Shown here: piece after piece, positions 8,122 through 16,346 of the stretch | How positions within the stretch are numbered: the first letter of the stretch is position 1 | How the letters are laid out: every line of letters begins with the position of its first letter | Assembly (NCBI GenBank): GCA_003696795.1 | Contig: RFFT01000017.1 | Coordinates: 1 to 37,082 of the forward strand | Direction: 5' to 3' | From: Zetaproteobacteria bacterium | GTDB lineage: Bacteria; Pseudomonadota; Zetaproteobacteria; Mariprofundales; Mariprofundaceae | DNA length: 37,082 nt | Notes under the pieces: generated by a model | Seen by the model: the letters and a program-made list of their open reading frames with translations, nothing else | What the model was told of the DNA's origin: nothing | The model's database searches: none | Made by a program: the position numbers and the translations under genes

Positions 8122-8765
8122 ACCCGAGTTTCGATCCGGCCTGCCGCGCCTGCCCGAGGTTGGCGCGATTTCTTGCCGAGGTTCGACAGGCGCATCCGCA
8201 CTATCATGCCGCGCCCGTCCCCGCCTTTGGCGATGACGCCCCGCGTCTGCTCATCATTGGGCTTGCACCCGGCATGCATGGAGCGAACCGCACCGGCCGA
8301 CCGTTCACCGGCGATTACGCAGGCATCCTGCTCTTTCGCACGTTATTCGAGCTGGGCCTCAGCAATCAACCGGAAGCAACCAGCATCGATGACAAGCTTG
8401 TCTTGCACGGCGTTCGCATCACCAACGCGGTCAAATGCCTGCCACCGCAAAACAAGCCCAATGCGGCGGAAGTTCGTCGCTGCAACCCCTACCTACGAGG
8501 CGAGATCCACAGCCTGCCCATCTCATGCCGCCTGCTCGCGTTGGGTAGAATCGCGCATGAAGCGGTGTTGCGCGCCTACGCATTGCCTTTGACCCATCAT
8601 CGCTTCGTCCATGGCGCGCGGCATCAGTTGCCGGACGGACGCCTGTTGTTCGATTCCTATCACTGTTCGCGCTACAACACCCAAACAGGACGGCTCTCGC
8701 CGGCAATGTTCCGCGAGGTCATACGTCAGGCGCTCAACCCGTTGTCGTCTTCGACTCGGCCTTGA
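8118..8765 (+). CDS. uracil-DNA glycosylase, family 5 (UDGb-like)
   Basis: 215 residues from GTG 8118, which overlaps the rdgB stop as GTGA. An ATG further upstream (7974) would lie deep inside rdgB. The N-terminal C-x2-C (Cys9, Cys12) with CPRL and a downstream C-X14-C in KCLPPQ...RRCNP form the four ligands of the [4Fe-4S] cluster found in family 4/5 enzymes. Motif A, GLAPGMHGANRTGRPFTGD, matches family 5, which lacks the usual polar catalytic residue and accepts uracil and other deaminated bases. A C-terminal H-x-S-x-Y-N-like motif reads SYHCSRYNTQTG. The 3' end overlaps the convergent transglycosylase gene by 32 bp. Confidence 0.88.
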   Translation: MNPSFDPACRACPRLARFLAEVRQAHPHYHAAPVPAFGDDAPRLLIIGLAPGMHGANRTGRPFTGDYAGILLFRTLFELGLSNQPEATSIDDKLVLHGVRITNAVKCLPPQNKPNAAEVRRCNPYLRGEIHSLPISCRLLALGRIAHEAVLRAYALPLTHHRFVHGARHQLPDGRLLFDSYHCSRYNTQTGRLSPAMFREVIRQALNPLSSSTRP

Positions 8766-9411
8766 AGCGCCGCATGGCCTTGAGCACCTTGGCGGGATAC
8801 TTCTTGCGCCCCAACGAGCCGTTATACGCGGCCAGCGCCCGTTCCAAGGAGTGATAACGGTCCAGATAGTGACGCAAGATCGCGCAGCCGTAGCGAATAT
8901 TCGTCTCGATGTTCAGCAGATTGTCGTCCTTGGAGCCCAGCTTTTCCTTCCAGAACGGCATCACCTGCATCAACCCGACCGCGCCGACATTGCTGACCGC
9001 GAAATGATCGAAACGCGATTCAACCGCGATTACCGCAAGAATCAGCTCCGGCGACAAATTGAAGCGCCGACTGTAATGATAGACCCACCGGGCGATCACC
9101 TCGGCTTCCCTATCATCGGCCACCCAAGGCCGAATGGTATGGCTTAGATCCTTGATCCAAACCAGTTGTTCATAGTCGGTTTCGGAAGTGTGCCGGTCCG
9201 GCTGCAACATTCGCTGCAACGTGGCCCGCTCCTCGGGCAACAAGTCAAGCACGCCGACGTTGCGTGCCACCAGTTGTCGCGCGGCCGTGCGCTCAGTCAA
9301 ATGCTGCCGGTCCTCGGATGTGCTCTTCAGCCAGAAAGGGAGGCTAGCCAGAAAACCAAGCACCAGCACCATCGCCAGCAGCGACTTGTGCCTCGTTCCA
9401 TACCAGCTCAT
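8734..9411 (-). CDS. soluble lytic murein transglycosylase-like protein (SLT domain)
   Basis: 225 residues: an N-terminal membrane segment or uncleaved signal (about 11-28), a variable helical region (about 35-110), then a C-terminal goose-lysozyme-like SLT domain. Catalytic Glu131 lies in AVIAVESRFD, followed by NVGAVGLMQVMP and ALAAYNGSLGRKKYP, the normal motif order. It cleaves the MurNAc-GlcNAc bond of peptidoglycan with formation of the 1,6-anhydro product. It overlaps proS by 4 bp (ATGA 9408-9411). The pairing of proS with a transglycosylase gene occurs in several proteobacteria. The 3' end overlaps the convergent glycosylase gene. Confidence 0.9.
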   Translation of the reverse strand: MSWYGTRHKSLLAMVLVLGFLASLPFWLKSTSEDRQHLTERTAARQLVARNVGVLDLLPEERATLQRMLQPDRHTSETDYEQLVWIKDLSHTIRPWVADDREAEVIARWVYHYSRRFNLSPELILAVIAVESRFDHFAVSNVGAVGLMQVMPFWKEKLGSKDDNLLNIETNIRYGCAILRHYLDRYHSLERALAAYNGSLGRKKYPAKVLKAMRRFKAESKTTTG

Positions 9412-11123
9412 GCGGGGGCCGCGCCTGCCTCCAGAAGGGCCTCGACCTCCGCCACCGCCGAGGCAATGGGACAGCGCCGACGAGGCTCGCCACGGCGCCC
9501 CAGCTCCACCTCGCCATCGGCCACAGTGCGCGCACCCACAACGAGTTGAATGGGAATGCCGATCAATTCCGCGTCCTTGAACTTCACGCCCGGTCTCTCC
9601 GCACGATCATCCCACAGCACCTCGATCCCGGTCGCCCCCAGTTGGGCATACAGTTGCTCGGCGACCCGTTCGACCTGTTCGCCGCGCCCCATCGAAATCA
9701 ACGCTACCTGGAAGGGCGCAACCTGTACCGGCCAAGCGATACCGGCCTGGTCATGGCATTGCTCCACAATCGCCGCCACCAGACGCGAGATGCCAATGCC
9801 ATAGCAACCCATCGTCGCCACCTTGCGGCTACCATCCTGGGCCTGAAAACGCACATCCATCGGCTCGGTATAACACGTGCCCAACGCGAACACATGCCCC
9901 ACTTCAATACCACGGGAAAACGACAGCTCACCGCCGCAGCGCACACAACGGTCACCCTCCCGCGCCTCACGCAAGTCCACAACCGTCTTATCAACCACAT
10001 CGCGCGCAACATTGACCCCGGTCAGATGCGTATTCACCTTGTTCGCACCCGCTACGAGGCCATAGGCATCGGCCAGCGATGCATCCACCAACACGCGACA
10101 ACGAAGTCCAATCGGGCCGACGAAGCCAGCCACCCCGCCCACCGATGCAATCTCGTCCTCGCCCGCGGGGACGACCTCCAACGCATCCAGCGCTTGTTGC
10201 AACTTGACTGGCTGCAACTGATCGTCACCGCGCAAGCACGCGGCCACGATTTCCGTACGCCCATCTTCGAAACGAACCCGATACACCAAGGTCTTCAACA
10301 GTAGCGCCGGTGACACGTCAAGAAACGCGGCCACATCCTCGACGGAACTCAGTCCGGGCGTGGCCACCTCGGCACATGGCGCATCCTCACCATGCGCCTT
10401 TACACGTGCAGCCTGCGCCTTCTCCACATTCGCGGCATAGTCGCAGGACGCGCAATGCGCAATCAGATCCTCACCGGAATCCGCCAGCACATGAAATTCG
10501 TGCGAGTCACGCCCGCCAATCGAGCCGGTATCCGCCTCGACCGCGCGAAACCGCAGCCCAAGACGGGTAAAGATACGCTCGTACGCCGCGAACATATTGC
10601 GGTATTCGCGCCGCAGACAGTCATCGTCCGCATGAAAGGAGTAGGCGTCCTTCATGACAAACTCGCGCCCGCGCATCAAGCCAAAACGGGGCCGAATCTC
10701 GTCGCGAAACTTGGCCTGAATTTGATACAGCGTCATCGGCAGCTGCTTGTATGAGCGCAATTCGCGCCCCACCAGATCGCAGATCACCTCCTCATGTGTC
10801 GGCCCCAGGCAGGAGGGATGGTTATGGCGGTCACGAAAACGCAGCAGTTCCGGTCCGTATTTCTCCCAACGTCCCGACTGCTGCCAAAGTTCCGCCGGCT
10901 GAACCATCGGCATCAGCAACTCCAATGCCCCCGCCCGTTCCATTTCCTCACGCACGATGGCTTCGATCTTGCGTAATACACGCAAGCCCAGCGGCAGGAA
11001 ATCGTAGACACCCGAAGTCACGCGCCGGATATAGCCCGCACGCAACAACAAACGATGGGACACGACATCGGCGTCCGCCGGATCGTCGCGCAAGGTTGGA
11101 GCAAAGAATCGTGAATATCGCAT
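9408..11123 (-). CDS. proS: prolyl-tRNA synthetase (bacterial type, with editing insert)
   Basis: 571 residues, almost the same length as E. coli ProS (572). Class II motif 1/2 regions are visible (RAGYIRRVTSGVYDFLPLG, GPTHEEVICDLV, FRDEIRPRFGLMRGREFVMKDAYSFH), as is motif 3 (GCYGIGISRLVAAIVEQ). Between motifs 2 and 3 sits a YbaK-like insert (about residues 215-385) that hydrolyses mischarged Ala-tRNAPro. The C-terminal anticodon domain follows. Start ATG 11123 (MRYSRFF) aligns with E. coli MRTSQYL. An in-frame ATG at 11132 is an alternative, and neither has a strong SD. It ends in a 4-bp overlap with the transglycosylase gene. Confidence 0.95.
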   Translation of the reverse strand: MRYSRFFAPTLRDDPADADVVSHRLLLRAGYIRRVTSGVYDFLPLGLRVLRKIEAIVREEMERAGALELLMPMVQPAELWQQSGRWEKYGPELLRFRDRHNHPSCLGPTHEEVICDLVGRELRSYKQLPMTLYQIQAKFRDEIRPRFGLMRGREFVMKDAYSFHADDDCLRREYRNMFAAYERIFTRLGLRFRAVEADTGSIGGRDSHEFHVLADSGEDLIAHCASCDYAANVEKAQAARVKAHGEDAPCAEVATPGLSSVEDVAAFLDVSPALLLKTLVYRVRFEDGRTEIVAACLRGDDQLQPVKLQQALDALEVVPAGEDEIASVGGVAGFVGPIGLRCRVLVDASLADAYGLVAGANKVNTHLTGVNVARDVVDKTVVDLREAREGDRCVRCGGELSFSRGIEVGHVFALGTCYTEPMDVRFQAQDGSRKVATMGCYGIGISRLVAAIVEQCHDQAGIAWPVQVAPFQVALISMGRGEQVERVAEQLYAQLGATGIEVLWDDRAERPGVKFKDAELIGIPIQLVVGARTVADGEVELGRRGEPRRRCPIASAVAEVEALLEAGAAPA

Positions 11124-11170
11124 AGGCGGCATGTTACCGGCATGCCACGGCTTGCGGTAGCCTGGCTGAC

Positions 11171-12571
11171 TCAATCGGTGCACGCATCGAGTGCATCGAG
11201 TAATCGCTGATGAATGCCATCGAAGCCGCCGTTGGAGAGAATCAGCACATCGTCACCCGCACATGCCTCGGCGCAAATCGCCTCGATCACCGCATGGCTA
11301 TCGCTGCAAACATGCGCATGCTCGCCAATCCGGCGGCACACCCGCGCGACATCCAGCAGCTGATCAGGGGATAGCCCCCGTGCGGCAGGCGGTACGATCA
11401 GGACACGGTCGGCCGCCTCCAAACTCGCCGGAAGCGCGTCCTGATGAACCCGCGTACGCATGGTGTTCGAGCGCGGCTCAACAACCACCCAAAGTCTTCC
11501 CCGCCCCCCGTTTGCCACGCGAGCCGCCTCAACCACGCCGCGAATCGCGGTGGGGTGATGTGCGAAATCATCGAAGACGCGCACGCCGCGCGCCTCGCCG
11601 ACGAGACTCATGCGTCGCTTGACGCCCGCGAAGCTTGCCAGCCCGCGCGCGATTTCCTCATAGCTCAACCCCAACGCGTGCACAGCCGCCGCGGCCGCCG
11701 CCGCATTCGCGACATGATGCACGCCAAGCATCGGCCAACGGACACGGATCGCTTCCTTCCCCTGATGATACAGGCGGAACGCGCTGCCATCGGCATGTTC
11801 GGGTCGCCACTGCCAGGGCGCATCCCGCCCGCCATGGCGCGCAAACCCGATCACCGGACTCCAGCAACCGCGACGCAAGACGTCACCAATCTCGGCATCG
11901 TCAAGGTTGACCACGACCCGACCGTTGCCCGGCACCGTGCGCAACAAAAAGTGGAATTGCTGCTTGATCGCCTCCAGATCGGGAAAAATGTCGGCATGGT
12001 CGAATTCGAGATTGTTCAGAATCAGGGTGCGCGCATGGTAGTGTAAGAACTTGCTCCTCTTGTCGAAAAACGCGGTGTCGTATTCGTCGCCTTCGAGCAC
12101 GAAGGTCTCCCCCTCGCCCAGGCGCGCGCCGGCCGCAAAATTGTTCGGCAGGCCACCGATCATGAAGCCGGGCGAGCGACCAGCGCGTTCAAGCAGCCAG
12201 GCCACGAGACTGGACGTCGTGGTCTTGCCATGCGTGCCAGCCACCACCACTGCATGCCTACCCGGCAAAACATGGTCACCGATGAACTGCGCGCCCGAAG
12301 TATAACGAAGTCCACGTGCAAGCACGGCTTCCACTTCGGCATTCCCGCGCGACAAGGCATTGCCGATCACCACCAAGTCCACATCCTGGTCGAGATTGGC
12401 TGCAGAATAGGGTTGCACCGGAATGCCCAGGTTGCGCAGATAATCCGACATCGGAGGATAAACATGCGCATCGGAGCCGGTGATATGCCAGCCCAATTGC
12501 CGCGCGAGTGTGGCTACCGCTGCCATTGCGGTACCGCAAACACCAAGGATATGCAAACGCCGGCGCGCCAT
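11171..12571 (-). CDS. mpl: UDP-N-acetylmuramate:L-Ala-gamma-D-Glu-meso-DAP ligase
   Basis: 466 residues, a Mur ligase fold with an N-terminal Rossmann domain (LHILGVCGTAMAAVA) and the ATP-binding loop GTHGKTTTSS at 112-120. Mpl attaches the recycled tripeptide from murein turnover directly to UDP-MurNAc. It is separated from MurC by the GGLPNNFAAGARLG segment and by EGDEYDTAFFDKRSKFLHY, both typical of Mpl. ATG 12571 is preceded by AAAGGGG; the in-frame ATG 12586 falls before this SD and overlaps the glmM end. Next to glmM and a lytic transglycosylase, it fits a peptidoglycan supply-and-recycling block. Confidence 0.95.
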   Translation of the reverse strand: MARRRLHILGVCGTAMAAVATLARQLGWHITGSDAHVYPPMSDYLRNLGIPVQPYSAANLDQDVDLVVIGNALSRGNAEVEAVLARGLRYTSGAQFIGDHVLPGRHAVVVAGTHGKTTTSSLVAWLLERAGRSPGFMIGGLPNNFAAGARLGEGETFVLEGDEYDTAFFDKRSKFLHYHARTLILNNLEFDHADIFPDLEAIKQQFHFLLRTVPGNGRVVVNLDDAEIGDVLRRGCWSPVIGFARHGGRDAPWQWRPEHADGSAFRLYHQGKEAIRVRWPMLGVHHVANAAAAAAAVHALGLSYEEIARGLASFAGVKRRMSLVGEARGVRVFDDFAHHPTAIRGVVEAARVANGGRGRLWVVVEPRSNTMRTRVHQDALPASLEAADRVLIVPPAARGLSPDQLLDVARVCRRIGEHAHVCSDSHAVIEAICAEACAGDDVLILSNGGFDGIHQRLLDALDACTD

Positions 12572-12582
12572 GCTCGCCCCTT

Positions 12583-13935
12583 TCAAGCGTGCTGCTCCAC
12601 CACTTCTCCGATCCCCTCATAGAGCATATCCCCGACCTGGCGCATCAGTGTTTCCTGCTCCGCCTCAACCATGATGCGCAACTTCGGTTCCGTCCCGGAC
12701 ATGCGTACATTGAGCCGCCCCTTGCCAGCCAATAGCTGTTCCGCCTCGCGGATCAGCGCCTGTACCCGCTCATGGCTCAACACGTCCCAGCGATGCGGCA
12801 AACGCACATTCCACATATGCTGGGGAAACAGCTCCAGATCCGCAGCCAATTCATGCACGGGCTTCTCCATATCCGCCATGGCGCACAGCAGTTGCAACGC
12901 GGTGAGCAGACCATCACCGGTGGTGTTGTAATCGAGCAAAATCATATGCCCCGATTGTTCCCCACCAATATTGCAGCCATGCCGGCGCATCATCTCCAGC
13001 ACATATCGATCGCCCACATCGGCGCGCAACATACCCAAGCCGCGCGCTTGCAAGAAGCGTTCCAAACCCATATTGCTCATCGTGGTGGTCACCACCGCCC
13101 CGCCGGCAAGCCTGTTTTCCGTCCTCGCATGCTCGGCGAGAATGGCAATGATCCGATCACCATCGATGATCCTGCCGGAGGCATCGCAAACGATGAGCCG
13201 ATCCGCATCGCCATCCAGCGCGAAACCGATATCGCTGCCGGTTTCGACCACCGTGCGCGCCATCGACTCCGGCGCGGTCGAACCGCATTCCGCATTGATG
13301 TTCAGCCCATCCGGCTCGTCATGAATCGACGTCACCTGGCAACCCAGCTCGATGAACAAGCGGGCAGCCACGCCATATGCGGCCCCATTGGCGCTGTCCA
13401 CCACTACCTTCAAGCCATCGAAACGCATGCCGCGCGGCAGCGACGCCTTGAGAAATTCGATATACCGCCCCTTCGCATCATCGATGCGCTTGGCCCGCCC
13501 GATCTTCAACGCCGGCGGCAGTGCCGGCGGTTGATCCAGCAGACGCTCGATCTCCAATTCCACCTCGTCCGGCAGCTTGAAACCGTCAGCGGCAAAGAAC
13601 TTGATGCCGTTGTCGCCAGCCGGATTATGGGATGCGGACAACACCACCCCGGCATCCGCGCGCAGACTTCGTGTTAAATAAGCCACCGCGGGCGTGGGCA
13701 CGGGGCCGACCAGCAACACATTCATTCCCTGCGCGGTCAATCCAGCGCAAAGCGCGGACTCGATCATATAGCCAGAGAGTCGAGTGTCCTTGCCAATCAA
13801 AATACTGGGTGTGTGCGCAACATGGCGTGTCAGCACATGCCCCGCCGCACGGCCCAAGGCCAAGGCGAATTCAGCGGTCATCGGCGGCTCATTCACCGTA
13901 CCGCGCACCCCATCGGTACCAAAGTATTTACGCAT
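12583..13935 (-). CDS. glmM: phosphoglucosamine mutase
   Basis: 450 residues from the second of two adjacent ATGs; GGAGG lies 4 bp before 13935 but only 1 bp before 13938. The active-site Ser102 in LSASHNP coincides with the E. coli numbering. The metal-binding ALDGDADR loop, the GEQSGH sugar-binding loop and the C-terminal RMSGTEPKLRI phosphate-binding loop are intact. GlmM converts glucosamine-6-P to glucosamine-1-P for UDP-GlcNAc synthesis. Gammaproteobacteria often have ftsH-folP-glmM; here cdaA and cdaR are inserted between folP and glmM. In Firmicutes, GlmM binds and inhibits CdaA, so the arrangement is functionally suggestive. Confidence 0.96.
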   Translation of the reverse strand: MRKYFGTDGVRGTVNEPPMTAEFALALGRAAGHVLTRHVAHTPSILIGKDTRLSGYMIESALCAGLTAQGMNVLLVGPVPTPAVAYLTRSLRADAGVVLSASHNPAGDNGIKFFAADGFKLPDEVELEIERLLDQPPALPPALKIGRAKRIDDAKGRYIEFLKASLPRGMRFDGLKVVVDSANGAAYGVAARLFIELGCQVTSIHDEPDGLNINAECGSTAPESMARTVVETGSDIGFALDGDADRLIVCDASGRIIDGDRIIAILAEHARTENRLAGGAVVTTTMSNMGLERFLQARGLGMLRADVGDRYVLEMMRRHGCNIGGEQSGHMILLDYNTTGDGLLTALQLLCAMADMEKPVHELAADLELFPQHMWNVRLPHRWDVLSHERVQALIREAEQLLAGKGRLNVRMSGTEPKLRIMVEAEQETLMRQVGDMLYEGIGEVVEQHA

Positions 13936-14621
13936 CATTCCTCCTTTTGTCGCGTAGACGCCGGCAAGGCCACACGCGCCAATGTTCCACGAACGGTCAA
14001 TGTCGCGCCTGGATCGACCAGACGAATTCCTTGCCCGGATGGCGTGGCCACGGTCACCTTCGCCACGAACGGCCCAACCTTGTGACGCGGACGCACCGGA
14101 TTGCTTCGCACTGCGGGCAGCGAGCCGAGCCAGACTTCCGGTCCGGTCAAGGCAATCTTCTCGGGTGTCACGGACACATCGCGCGCTTGCCAGCCGGCCG
14201 GCAATTCGATCACGGGACGCACCGGAACCTTACGCCGGATCTTTCGGTCCACCTGCAGCTCGAGCGTATCGGGCCTGATCTTCTCCACCTTAAGCCCGGG
14301 CGGCACATGAATGGCGGACAGCGACAGCGCGCGGCGCACCACTCCCGGCGAGGTGATATCCGCCACATCCAGCGGGATAAACAGACCGCGCGCCCGCACC
14401 TCCTGCAGCCTGCTCTGCAATCCGCTGAGCGTAATGCGCACGCGATCGGGCAAATCGTTCACGATCATCATCCCCACCGGCAGTCCCTGCACCTGAAGTG
14501 GTGCCTCGATGGTGAGCGACCCTTGCCCCTCGCCATGCACATACATCCAGAGCCCGATGGCCACAAGCAAAGAGAGCAGATGCAGCCGGAAGCGATCCAG
14601 CAAACGGAATGCGCGCCTCAT
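13935..14621 (-). CDS. cdaR: YbbR-domain membrane protein (CdaR)
   Basis: 228 residues: an N-terminal transmembrane anchor (about 12-29, LHLLSLLVAIGLWMYVHGE) followed by two YbbR-like beta-rich repeats. These are about 35-115 and 120-215, with segments such as IEAPLQVQGLPVGMMIVNDLP and RKVPVRPVIELPAGW. YbbR/CdaR proteins are extracytoplasmic partners that modulate the diadenylate cyclase CdaA. Gram-positive CdaR usually has three or four repeats, so this one is short. It overlaps cdaA by 4 bp (ATGA 14618-14621) and glmM by one to four bases, so the three genes are very likely translationally coupled. Confidence 0.88.
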   Translation of the reverse strand: MRRAFRLLDRFRLHLLSLLVAIGLWMYVHGEGQGSLTIEAPLQVQGLPVGMMIVNDLPDRVRITLSGLQSRLQEVRARGLFIPLDVADITSPGVVRRALSLSAIHVPPGLKVEKIRPDTLELQVDRKIRRKVPVRPVIELPAGWQARDVSVTPEKIALTGPEVWLGSLPAVRSNPVRPRHKVGPFVAKVTVATPSGQGIRLVDPGATLTVRGTLARVALPASTRQKEE

Positions 14622-15430
14622 TTGCCTGCCTCTTGGCCCTTTCCGCGGACCATCGTAATCACCGTATGATGGTCAATATCGGGCTGAAAGCATTGCATCA
14701 AGCGACGGTGCAGCTCCAGCCCATCCAAGGGGCCCTCGATATGTCCCTCGCGCACCAGATGAATATCCCGTCGTTCCTCGGAAACCACGATCACCAACGC
14801 ATCGGCTTCCTCACTCAGGCCGATCGCGGCGCGATGGCGCGTACCCAGCGCGCCCGGCACATCTTTGGCCTGCGCCAGGGGAAGAAGCACGCGCGCGGCC
14901 CGTATGCGCCCCCCTTGCTCCGTCTGGCGCACAATGATGGCGCCATCATGCATCGGTGCCTGAGGACAGAACAAGGCCAGCACCAGGTCCGGCGACAATG
15001 GTGTATCCAGCTCCACACCGGTTTCATACAGGTGGCGCAGTCCGGTTTCCCGCTCAACCACGATCAATCCTCCCCACCCTCGCTCCACCAAGGCAACGGC
15101 GGACTCCATCAGCATATGGGCCAGCGACCTGGCCGCATCCTCGCTGGCCACCAGCGGGTTAAACGCCACACGCACCAAAGCCCGACGAATTTCATGTTGG
15201 AACAACACCACAAGAATCACGATGAAGGCGGAAAAGAAATGACCAAAAATCCACTCAACGGTAAACAGGCCAAAGTGGCGAGCAAGGAAATAGACCGCCA
15301 CCACGATGCCCAGCCCCATCAGCATCTGCATGGCCCGCGTGCCACGAATCATGCGCAGCAGAAAATAGACGACGACAGCCACGCACAGGATATCGATCGC
15401 ATCCCGAAGGCCAAAGGACCAACTGTTCAT
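14618..15430 (-). CDS. cdaA: membrane diadenylate cyclase (CdaA/DacA)
   Basis: 270 residues: three N-terminal TM helices (about 10-26, 33-50 and 57-77) and a DAC (DisA_N) domain from about 95 to 250. The catalytic motifs are intact: MHDGAIIV with Asp162-Gly163-Ala164, and GTRHRAAIGLSEE with Thr197-Arg198-His199-Arg200. The enzyme condenses two ATP to cyclic di-AMP, a messenger that governs potassium and osmolyte transport and wall homeostasis in Gram-positives. The SD before ATG 15430 is weak. A TGA lies in frame a few codons upstream, so the start is constrained. It lies 69 bp after folP. No c-di-AMP phosphodiesterase is present in the window. Confidence 0.93.
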   Translation of the reverse strand: MNSWSFGLRDAIDILCVAVVVYFLLRMIRGTRAMQMLMGLGIVVAVYFLARHFGLFTVEWIFGHFFSAFIVILVVLFQHEIRRALVRVAFNPLVASEDAARSLAHMLMESAVALVERGWGGLIVVERETGLRHLYETGVELDTPLSPDLVLALFCPQAPMHDGAIIVRQTEQGGRIRAARVLLPLAQAKDVPGALGTRHRAAIGLSEEADALVIVVSEERRDIHLVREGHIEGPLDGLELHRRLMQCFQPDIDHHTVITMVRGKGQEAGK

Positions 15431-15499
15431 CAGCGGGTATTCACTTCAAGACTCAAGGGACCCTCCGCCCCAACCAACATCACCCCGTTACGATAACCC

Positions 15500-16345
15500 C
15501 TAGCCTTTGGGTTGCAAGCGATGATCCGCCAACGCGGCGGCCACTCTGGCCGCCCGTCGCTGCAAAGCCACATCATGCACGCGCAAGCCATCCGCGCCGT
15601 CGAACACCCCAATACCGCCCGCCACCGCCGTTTCCAACTCGCGATCATGCACCTCGGCACCGGTCAGCGCATGGATGAACGATTTGCGCGAAACTCCAAG
15701 CAGGACGGGCATTTCAAAGCGGGACCTGAAGTAGCCAAGGTTGGCTATCAAGCAAAGATTGTCTTCGAGCCTTTTGCCAAAACCAATACCGGGATCAAGC
15801 AGAATCGCGCTCGGCTCCATCCCTGCCGCCAGACAGGCATCGATACGCTGCGCAAAGAAGGATGCGACTTCGCCAAGTACGTCATCATAGTGCGGCGCGC
15901 GCTGCATCGTTCGTGGCGTGCCCTGCATATGCATCAGGCAGACATCCACCCCGGCATCCGCAACGACGGCAAGACTCGCCGCATCGAAACGAAGGGCCGA
16001 AACATCGTTAATCATACATGCCCCGGCCTCAATGGCCCTGGCCATCACCTCCGCCTTCATTGTATCCACCGACACCCTGCAACCATGCGCCACCAGTGCG
16101 CGCACAACGGGCAGTACGCGACGCAACTCGTCCTCCACGGGCACAGGTTCCGCCCCCGGCCGCGTGGATTCACCGCCGACATCAATAATCTCCGCGCCCT
16201 GCTCCCACATCGCCAAGCCATGGGCGATGGCGCGATCGACATCAAAATAGTTGCCCCCGTCGGAAAACGAATCGGGCGTGCAATTCAGCACGCCCATGAT
16301 CCATGCGGGACTACCGGCCTTGCGCCACCAGCGAGAGCGGGTCAT
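15500..16345 (-). CDS. folP: dihydropteroate synthase
   Basis: 281 residues, the same size as E. coli FolP. It condenses p-aminobenzoate with the pyrophosphorylated pterin made by FolK. The pterin loop MGVLNCTPDSFSDGG lies at 17-31, then EIIDVGGESTRPGAEPV, the DPGIGFGK phosphate/pterin motif, and the C-terminal GVSRKSFIHALTG and RVHDV elements. ATG 16345 starts 2 bp after the ftsH stop and gives the expected N-terminus. The frame is open to 16528, but that would overlap ftsH. The only nearby SD-like sequence is weak, suggesting coupling to ftsH translation. The ftsH-folP order is conserved in proteobacteria. Confidence 0.95.
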   Translation of the reverse strand: MTRSRWWRKAGSPAWIMGVLNCTPDSFSDGGNYFDVDRAIAHGLAMWEQGAEIIDVGGESTRPGAEPVPVEDELRRVLPVVRALVAHGCRVSVDTMKAEVMARAIEAGACMINDVSALRFDAASLAVVADAGVDVCLMHMQGTPRTMQRAPHYDDVLGEVASFFAQRIDACLAAGMEPSAILLDPGIGFGKRLEDNLCLIANLGYFRSRFEMPVLLGVSRKSFIHALTGAEVHDRELETAVAGGIGVFDGADGLRVHDVALQRRAARVAAALADHRLQPKG

Positions 16346-16346
16346 C

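Noticed and set aside
9546-10304. Plus-strand open frame of about 252 codons opposite proS
   Set aside because: It lies fully within the ProS coding region on the opposite strand, is low-complexity in composition, and has no recognisable motif.
12772-13677. Plus-strand open frame of about 301 codons opposite glmM
   Set aside because: This is a complementary-strand artefact of glmM, whose catalytic motifs are intact.
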